This document shows, piece by piece, positions 15,825 through 19,872 of a DNA stretch of 19,872 bases. A program made the position numbers and the translations under genes. The notes beneath the pieces were generated by a model that saw only the letters and a list, made by a program, of their open reading frames with translations, was not told the origin of the DNA and did not search any database. The stretch spans positions 1 to 19,872 of the forward strand of contig CAYGPI010000054.1 in NCBI GenBank assembly GCA_964351745.1, in the 5' to 3' direction. The stretch is from CAYNJF01 sp964351745. GTDB taxonomy: Bacteria; Pseudomonadota; Gammaproteobacteria; Berkiellales; Berkiellaceae. Each line of letters starts with the position of its first letter. Position 1 is the stretch's first letter.

Positions 15825-15862
15825 AGCTCAACAGTCTTTTTGAACTCAGTGTAGCTCAACAG
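15825..15862. repeat. Two 10-base direct repeats upstream of the ATPase homologue
   Basis: AGCTCAACAG occurs at 15825-15834 and 15853-15862, period 28 bases, 46-83 bases before the ATPase start codon. This position would suit regulator binding at its promoter. Function is unknown. Confidence 0.5.
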
Positions 15863-15920
15863 CTTTAAAAAATTGATCATTACATTAAATTAAACATGAC
15901 CTGCTCAGACTTGTAAACTT

Positions 15921-15949
15921 GACCTATGAACCCTCTTTGGTGATAGGTC
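15921..15949. repeat. Hairpin-forming inverted repeat
   Basis: GACCTAT (15921-15927) and ATAGGTC (15943-15949) are perfect arms. An inner ACC/GGT pair closes a six-base loop. It lies about 140 bases upstream of the ATPase homologue. It could be an operator or part of a small RNA. Confidence 0.45.
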
Positions 15950-16019
15950 GCAAATAATCTTTTTTGAAACTAGTGGCAAATTATCCATGATGCTTAGAGT
16001 CATTTTTACCGGCATATCA

Positions 16020-16046
16020 ATGATCAGCAATCACCTGGTCATTTTT
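16020..16046 (+). terminator. Intrinsic terminator-like hairpin with no gene upstream
   Basis: ATGATCAG (16020-16027), a seven-base loop, and CTGGTCAT (16035-16042) form eight pairs as RNA (one G-U), followed directly by a T run (16042-16046). No plus-strand coding gene ends here, so it may mark the 3' end of a small RNA starting in the preceding 200 bases. Confidence 0.45.
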
Positions 16047-16440
16047 AGACTTAGCAATAACCGCATGATTCATACACGATGTCGCTATCTTTGAGTTGCC
16101 CGCATCGTTAATACTCTTGTTCGTTATCATTAACAGCCTGAGGTATGAATGTTGGTATGGGGGTATGATGAAGGGATCTAAGACTAAACCCCAGCTCCGT
16201 CCTGGTTTTATCGGGTTGTGGACTATTTCTATCGACTAGAGCTTTATAAGCATCCTAAAAAGAGGTAGTATGACAATCTATCAGTTGAATGGATAAGTTC
16301 CGAAGCCTCTTATGATGTATTTACACCTAAAGCCTTTTCGATGTTGCAATGACAACAACCGTTAGTCATCCACATTAAGTTTACACTTTGCCATTCGAAC
16401 TACTGAATTTGGTCAAGGTTTTTATTAGGTCAATACCATC

Positions 16441-17679
16441 ATGAAAAAAATACTGACATCAAAATTAATGATTCCTCTTGCTATCTTGCTTGGGATCCTA
16501 GCGGGTCTATTTGATATCCCAGCAACCTTAGTGCTTGCTGAAGTGATTAGCTCGGTTTTTATAAGTTTATTAAAACTAATGAGCTTACCGATTATTTTCT
16601 TATCTATTGTGACAACTGCCTTTAAGTTCGAAAACATTGAAGCCTTCAAAATTCTTGGTGGTAAAGTTCTAAAATATACTTTACTGACAACGCTCATTGC
16701 GGCGACCATTGCGTTAGTGCTCTTTGTGACTTTAACCCCAGCTTCATCATCACTTAGTCTTGAGGTTGTTTCGCAAGATATTGGAACCAAGCAAAGCTAT
16801 TTAACTTATCTTAGTCAGATTATCCCATCTAATTTAGTGCAGCCCTTTTTAGAAGGTAACGTGATATCAGTCTTGCTACTCGCAGCACTCTTTAGTTTTG
16901 GAGCCATGTCGATATCCTCTGAGGCCAGAAAGCCACTAAAAGAAATATCGACTAGTCTCTATGCTATTGTCCTTAAAATTGTAAGTGGCATTATTACACT
17001 GCTACCTATTGGTATCTGGGCATTTGTCACTATTTTTATGAATGAAATGAATCAATTAAAGCAAATTGAAAATCTATTGGTCTACCTAGCTTGTATTATT
17101 TTAGCCAATCTTATTCAAGCCGCGATTGTTTTGCCAATTTTACTTAAATCAAAGAGAATTGACCCGTTTAAGCTTTTTAAGCATATGCTACCTGCTCTAA
17201 GTGTTGCATTTTTTAGTAAGTCATCGAGTGCAGCTCTCCCATTAGCCCTACAATGTGCCAAAGAAGACGCTAAGCTATCTCCTGAAGTTGCTAACTTCTC
17301 GCTACCACTTTGCACAACCATTAATATGAATGCCTGCGCTGCATTTATCCTTATTACCGTTTTATTTGTATCGATGTCTAGTGGGTTAACCTTCAATCCG
17401 TTAGAGCTTATTGCTTGGATATTTATCGCCACCATCGCCGCCATTGGCAATGCAAGCGTGCCGATGGGATGTTATTTTCTTGCAACATCTTTGCTGGCAG
17501 CTTTAGGTGTCCCGCTACAATTAATGGCTATTATTTTACCAGTCTACGCGCTCATCGATATGCTAGAAAGCGCTATCAATGTTTGGTCTGATTCTTGCGT
17601 CACGGCCATTGTCCACGAAGAAACAAAAGACACCATTGATCATTTGACTGCTGAAGTTAAAGTCTCATCTATAACCTAG
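16441..17679 (+). CDS. DAACS-family (dicarboxylate/amino acid:cation) symporter
   Basis: Inner-membrane cation-coupled carrier of the glutamate transporter fold, 412 residues, about eight helices and two hairpins. AFFSKSSSAALPLAL (256-270) matches the Ser-rich tip of the first hairpin; LPLCTTINMNACAAF (288-302) corresponds to LPLGATINMDGTA; NASVPMG (337-343) lies in the second hairpin; IDMLESAINVWSD (372-384) corresponds to the substrate and sodium site D-M-G-R-T-M-V-N-V-T-G-D. The Arg that binds an acidic side chain in glutamate and C4-dicarboxylate carriers is Glu376 here, and NMDG is NMNA. A substrate other than glutamate, aspartate or succinate is likely. The start at 16441 fits the family N-terminus; AGGT lies about ten bases upstream. 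A small inverted repeat follows the stop. Confidence 0.88.
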   Translation: MKKILTSKLMIPLAILLGILAGLFDIPATLVLAEVISSVFISLLKLMSLPIIFLSIVTTAFKFENIEAFKILGGKVLKYTLLTTLIAATIALVLFVTLTPASSSLSLEVVSQDIGTKQSYLTYLSQIIPSNLVQPFLEGNVISVLLLAALFSFGAMSISSEARKPLKEISTSLYAIVLKIVSGIITLLPIGIWAFVTIFMNEMNQLKQIENLLVYLACIILANLIQAAIVLPILLKSKRIDPFKLFKHMLPALSVAFFSKSSSAALPLALQCAKEDAKLSPEVANFSLPLCTTINMNACAAFILITVLFVSMSSGLTFNPLELIAWIFIATIAAIGNASVPMGCYFLATSLLAALGVPLQLMAIILPVYALIDMLESAINVWSDSCVTAIVHEETKDTIDHLTAEVKVSSIT

Positions 17680-17680
17680 A

Positions 17681-17705
17681 GCAATGAACTGTCGAGAGAC
17701 ATTGC
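17681..17705. repeat. Short inverted repeat after the symporter gene
   Basis: GCAATG (17681-17686) and CATTGC (17700-17705) pair, with a competing inner TGTC-GAGA-GACA hairpin. There is no T tract, so it is at best a weak terminator or 3' stabiliser. Confidence 0.35.
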
Positions 17706-17775
17706 ATTAAATAAGTTGTGCGTCCAATTGATGAAAGATAGGCTACCCCAATCTTCATTTCAAAAGGACGCTCTT

Positions 17776-17967
17776 ATGATCATTTTGTCCAATCACACGA
17801 CTCAACATATTGCAGCAGGTCTTAGCACATCAGCCATGGCCAATGCTGTGATTGCAGGGTTTATATCAGCTGGCCCCGCAGGAGCAGGCATCGTTGTGTC
17901 AAAAATTATCATTGTAATTAGTGCTCAGAAGCTGTGTACCTTGATTCGAACAGGAGAGATAACCTAA
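17776..17967 (+). CDS. 63-residue Gly/Ala-rich peptide with bacteriocin-type leader
   Basis: A small protein starting MIILSNHTTQHIAAG. Counting back from the last Gly, Leu is at -12, Ser at -11, Ile at -4 and Ala-Gly at -2/-1. This is the pattern of double-glycine-type leaders (consensus L-S-x-x-E-L-x-x-I-x-G-G, with GA/AG variants). The 48-residue core is hydrophobic and rich in Gly and Ala (AGFISAGPAGAG, 27-38) followed by a strongly hydrophobic stretch (39-48) and a Lys/Arg-containing tail with one Cys. This resembles class II bacteriocin or microcin precursors with GxxxG-type helices. The start at 17776 is chosen because AAGGA lies seven bases upstream; an upstream ATG at 17716 lacks one. 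No immunity or exporter gene is adjacent. The 72-base gap to the deaminase leaves room for a separate promoter. Confidence 0.6.
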   Translation: MIILSNHTTQHIAAGLSTSAMANAVIAGFISAGPAGAGIVVSKIIIVISAQKLCTLIRTGEIT

Positions 17968-18039
17968 ACTCTCGGATGATGTTGCGAGTCTCTTTCTCTC
18001 TATATAGAATAGGATTAAGCTACTTTCACGTGAGAAGAT

Positions 18040-19068
18040 ATGGATATTCATCAATTTATTCGTCAAGTACCAAAAGCCGAACTTCACCTTCATATAGAGG
18101 GCAGTCTAGAGCCCGAGCTTTTATTTCATTTAAGCAAGAAGAATAATATTCAGATCCCATTTTCATCAGTTGAGTCGCTAAAAGCTGCTTATCAATTTGA
18201 AAATTTACAAGAATTTTTAAATATTTATTACCAAGGCGCTCAAGTACTGCAAACTGAGCAAGATTTTTATGATTTAACTTGGGCATACCTAGAAAAAGCT
18301 CACCAAGATAATGTTATCCATACTGAAATATTTTTTGATCCGCAAACACACACACAACGTAACATTGAATTTGCCACTGTGATAAAAGGGATCCATCGTG
18401 CCTTGACAGATGGCGAAGAAAAATTGGGTATGACTTCTAGACTTATCATGTGCTTTTTACGAGATCTGTCTGAAGAAGATGCTATGGAAATTTTAGATAT
18501 GGCAGCGCCATTTAAGGATTGGATAGTTGGGGTTGGCTTAGATTCTGCAGAAGTTGGACATCCGCCCCAGAAATTTCAAAGAGTCTTTGAAAAAGCTATA
18601 GCACAAGGATATTTAACGGTTGCTCATGCTGGCGAAGAAGGCCCTTCGTCATATATATGGGATGCATTGAAATTACTTCAAGTGAAAAGAATCGATCATG
18701 GTATTCGAGCGAGTGATGATCCCGCGTTAATAGATTATCTTAAAACAAATCAAATCCCCCTTACAGTTTGCCCTTTTTCAAACGTTTGTTTAAAAAGCTT
18801 CAAATCGATAGATGAGCATAATATCATTGAGCTCTTGGACCACGGCCTTTGTGTTACGGTGAACTCAGATGATCCTGCTTACTTTGGTGGATACGTGAAT
18901 GACAATTTTCATGCCTTAGCAAAATCATTCGATTTAAACACTGATCACATAGCCCAATTAGCAAAAAATAGTTTTGTAGCGAGTTTTATGCCAACCAAGC
19001 AGAAGCAACAAGCTATTGAGAAAATCGAACATCTTTCCCTGCAAGCTGCACAAGACAGTCAGCAATGA
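18040..19068 (+). CDS. Adenine deaminase (adenosine deaminase superfamily, Aah1/PA0148 type)
   Basis: Converts adenine to hypoxanthine and ammonia for purine salvage in the cytoplasm. The 342-residue TIM-barrel amidohydrolase has zinc ligands His16 and His18 in ELHLHIEGSLEPELLF (14-29), His196 in VAHAGEEG, and Asp277 in NSDDPAYFGG. Catalytic Glu199 and His220 (RIDHGIR) are present. FFDPQTHT (98-105), LDSAEVGHPP (167-176) and IPLTVCPFSN (239-248) are features I associate with the adenine deaminase branch (Pseudomonas PA0148, yeast Aah1) rather than true adenosine deaminases, which read HLHLDGS. Automatic annotation may call it add. The start at 18040 has GAGAAG close upstream. It stands alone between two unrelated small genes. 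Confidence 0.88.
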   Translation: MDIHQFIRQVPKAELHLHIEGSLEPELLFHLSKKNNIQIPFSSVESLKAAYQFENLQEFLNIYYQGAQVLQTEQDFYDLTWAYLEKAHQDNVIHTEIFFDPQTHTQRNIEFATVIKGIHRALTDGEEKLGMTSRLIMCFLRDLSEEDAMEILDMAAPFKDWIVGVGLDSAEVGHPPQKFQRVFEKAIAQGYLTVAHAGEEGPSSYIWDALKLLQVKRIDHGIRASDDPALIDYLKTNQIPLTVCPFSNVCLKSFKSIDEHNIIELLDHGLCVTVNSDDPAYFGGYVNDNFHALAKSFDLNTDHIAQLAKNSFVASFMPTKQKQQAIEKIEHLSLQAAQDSQQ

Positions 19069-19120
19069 AACCAACTTTATTTTTGCTCTACTGAAGAACA
19101 AACCATCAAAAAATTAACTC

Positions 19121-19179
19121 TAGAGCTCCATTGGGATGACTATACTCATAGATATACCATGACATCCAATGGAGCTGTA
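19121..19179. promoter_or_regulatory. Long inverted repeat enclosing the ribosome-binding site of the pentapeptide gene
   Basis: AGCTCCATTGG (19124-19134) pairs perfectly with CCAATGGAGCT (19166-19176). After one bulged G, ATG/CAT continue the stem inward, and TA/TA can close it outside one mismatch. The right arm contains GGAG (19171-19174), the Shine-Dalgarno of the gene starting at 19181, so the RNA fold would hide it. A TATACT box (19141-19146) sits in the loop; if it is the -10, only the right arm is transcribed and the repeat would act as a DNA operator instead. Confidence 0.55.
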
Positions 19180-19180
19180 T

Positions 19181-19561
19181 ATGACGCTAGGGCGCTTTGT
19201 CTTGATCTTTTTTTTAGTATCAGCTGCGTTTATCACCACAAATTTAACCATGAGCTTTTTTCATCAACAAAACATTCATCAGTTAAAAGCAGACGATAAA
19301 GCATGTACCCACTGCAATTTAAACAATGCCAACCTCGCAGGGTGGGATTTAACAGGTTATGATTTGACGCAATCGTCTTTCGTTGGTGCTGATTTAAGAT
19401 GCTCTAACCTACAAAAATCCAGGCTAGCTGGTGCTAACCTAAAAGCAGCCAACCTAACAGGAGCCGAGCTTGAAGGTGCAGACTTATCTTTAACGAATAT
19501 GGATCAAGTCATCTGGGAAGATGGCACCGATTGCAACACCATTATTCCCAGTTTTGAATAA
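19181..19561 (+). CDS. Exported or membrane-anchored pentapeptide-repeat protein
   Basis: A 126-residue protein with an N-terminal hydrophobic segment (about 5-25, FVLIFFLVSAAF) acting as signal peptide or membrane anchor. It is followed by CTHCNLNNANLAGWDL and about twelve pentapeptide repeats of the A(N/D)Lxx type up to about residue 108, then WEDGTDCNT near the end. The repeats should form a right-handed quadrilateral beta-helix. The CxxC start and C-terminal DGTxC are seen in small secreted pentapeptide proteins, where the cysteines may pair or bind metal. The role is unknown; nothing ties it to DNA-gyrase protection. The start at 19181 has GGAG six bases upstream; an ATG 12 bases earlier has none. 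Its ribosome-binding site lies within a long inverted repeat. Confidence 0.75.
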   Translation: MTLGRFVLIFFLVSAAFITTNLTMSFFHQQNIHQLKADDKACTHCNLNNANLAGWDLTGYDLTQSSFVGADLRCSNLQKSRLAGANLKAANLTGAELEGADLSLTNMDQVIWEDGTDCNTIIPSFE

Positions 19562-19568
19562 AAGGCAC

Positions 19569-19820
19569 TTAAAAATCTGTTACCGTGCCATTGATTTTTA
19601 ACCGACCATTCATTAATTCAAAACGAAAGAGGTAATGATCACCTTGATCAATCAAATACCCGCCACCAACCCATCTTGCAATCTTATCTTTATAATCAGA
19701 CTCAAAGCTTTCTTCAAACCTTGCAAGATCCGCTGAGGCACCAAGTGAATGCTCTTGCTGTAACCGCATCGCTTGTTTTAAAATCGATTTAGGAATTGAG
19801 AATTCTGCTGAAGCTATCAC
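19569..19820 (-). CDS. Unrecognised small protein, GTG start, possibly the tail of a broken gene
   Basis: An 83-residue acidic and aromatic protein I do not recognise; YLIDQGDHYLFRFELMNGRL (55-74) suggests a small beta sheet after an N-terminal helical part. Its first usable codon is GTG with no clear Shine-Dalgarno. The frame stays open for 14 more codons upstream to a TAG (19863-19865), and those codons (SNVVNRENIVKS) look like ordinary protein sequence. The true start may be another codon, or this may be the 3' end of a gene interrupted near the right edge. It is convergent with the pentapeptide gene, only seven bases apart. Confidence 0.45.
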   Translation of the reverse strand: MIASAEFSIPKSILKQAMRLQQEHSLGASADLARFEESFESDYKDKIARWVGGGYLIDQGDHYLFRFELMNGRLKINGTVTDF

Positions 19821-19872
19821 TGACTTAACAATATTTTCTCGATTTACAACATTGCTCGCTAGCTAACCACCA

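Larger units (their letters stand above)
15780..16440. other. 661-base non-coding stretch with clustered inverted repeats
   Basis: No convincing gene. It holds the start region of the ATPase homologue (with a 10-base direct repeat), several dyads, and an orphan hairpin plus T run on the plus strand. The dyads are 15921-15949; ACGATG/CATCGT at 16076-16108; and GTTAAT/ATTAAC at 16107-16134, which competes with the previous one for two bases. A 24-codon ORF at 16165-16239 has a G-rich stretch before it and begins MMKGSKTK; its PGFIGLWTISI segment loosely recalls the N-terminus of some MFS carriers, so it may be a gene remnant. The promoter of the symporter gene must also lie here, but no clear box pair was found. 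Confidence 0.5.

Noticed and set aside
17115..17450. Open frame of 111 codons antisense to the symporter gene
   Set aside because: It mirrors the conserved hairpin region of the transporter; its composition is what the complement of membrane helices gives.
17716..17775. Longer start for the 63-residue leader-type peptide
   Set aside because: No ribosome-binding site at 17716, whereas AAGGA is seven bases before the ATG at 17776 and the leader pattern starts there.
19169..19180. Upstream ATG for the pentapeptide-repeat gene
   Set aside because: It has no ribosome-binding site, and the GGAG that serves the ATG at 19181 begins with its last base.

Overview
The window is about 20 kb of a low-GC (roughly 40% by eye) gammaproteobacterial chromosome. 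The cluster csrA, lysC, alaS, recX, recA with divergent mutS is the order I recall from Legionella and Coxiella. A eukaryote-type RasGEF-like protein further right also fits an intracellular or amoeba-associated Legionellales-type bacterium. The lineage is inferred; no rRNA or tRNA gene is present to confirm it.

Layout. Positions 27-5839 (minus strand) form a conserved housekeeping block: recA, recX, alaS, lysC, csrA. They encode recombination, alanyl-tRNA charging, entry to aspartate-family amino acid synthesis, and the global post-transcriptional regulator. lysC carries a well-placed internal Shine-Dalgarno and ATG for a separate beta subunit. recA has a clear promoter but no complete LexA box. 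Positions 6048-9199 (plus) hold mutS and a small P-loop ATPase that probably shares its transcript.

Positions 9196-13046 are accessory. They hold a 90-residue protein with a double-glycine-type leader, a three-helix membrane protein, a BrnQ-family transporter behind a 34-codon leader ORF with alternative hairpins (attenuator-like), and a 469-residue protein whose central part resembles a Ras guanine-nucleotide exchange (Cdc25-homology) domain. That last protein is a strong candidate secreted effector. Convergent to it (13068-15779) is a full-length P2-type cation ATPase whose catalytic signatures are all altered: the phosphorylated Asp is Glu, TGD is CGD, and GDGxND is GEDxSD. It looks like an intact pseudo-ATPase.

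After a 661-bp non-coding stretch with several inverted repeats, 16441-19820 carry a DAACS-family symporter with changed substrate-site residues, a 63-residue Gly/Ala-rich peptide with a bacteriocin-type leader, an adenine-deaminase-type purine deaminase, an exported pentapeptide-repeat protein whose ribosome-binding site lies in a long inverted repeat, and an unrecognised small gene near the right edge that may be the tail of a broken gene.

The strongest second-look items are the RasGEF-like protein, the pseudo-ATPase beside it, the two leader-peptide-type small proteins, and the structured leaders of brnQ and the pentapeptide gene. No CRISPR array, insertion sequence, rRNA or tRNA was seen.
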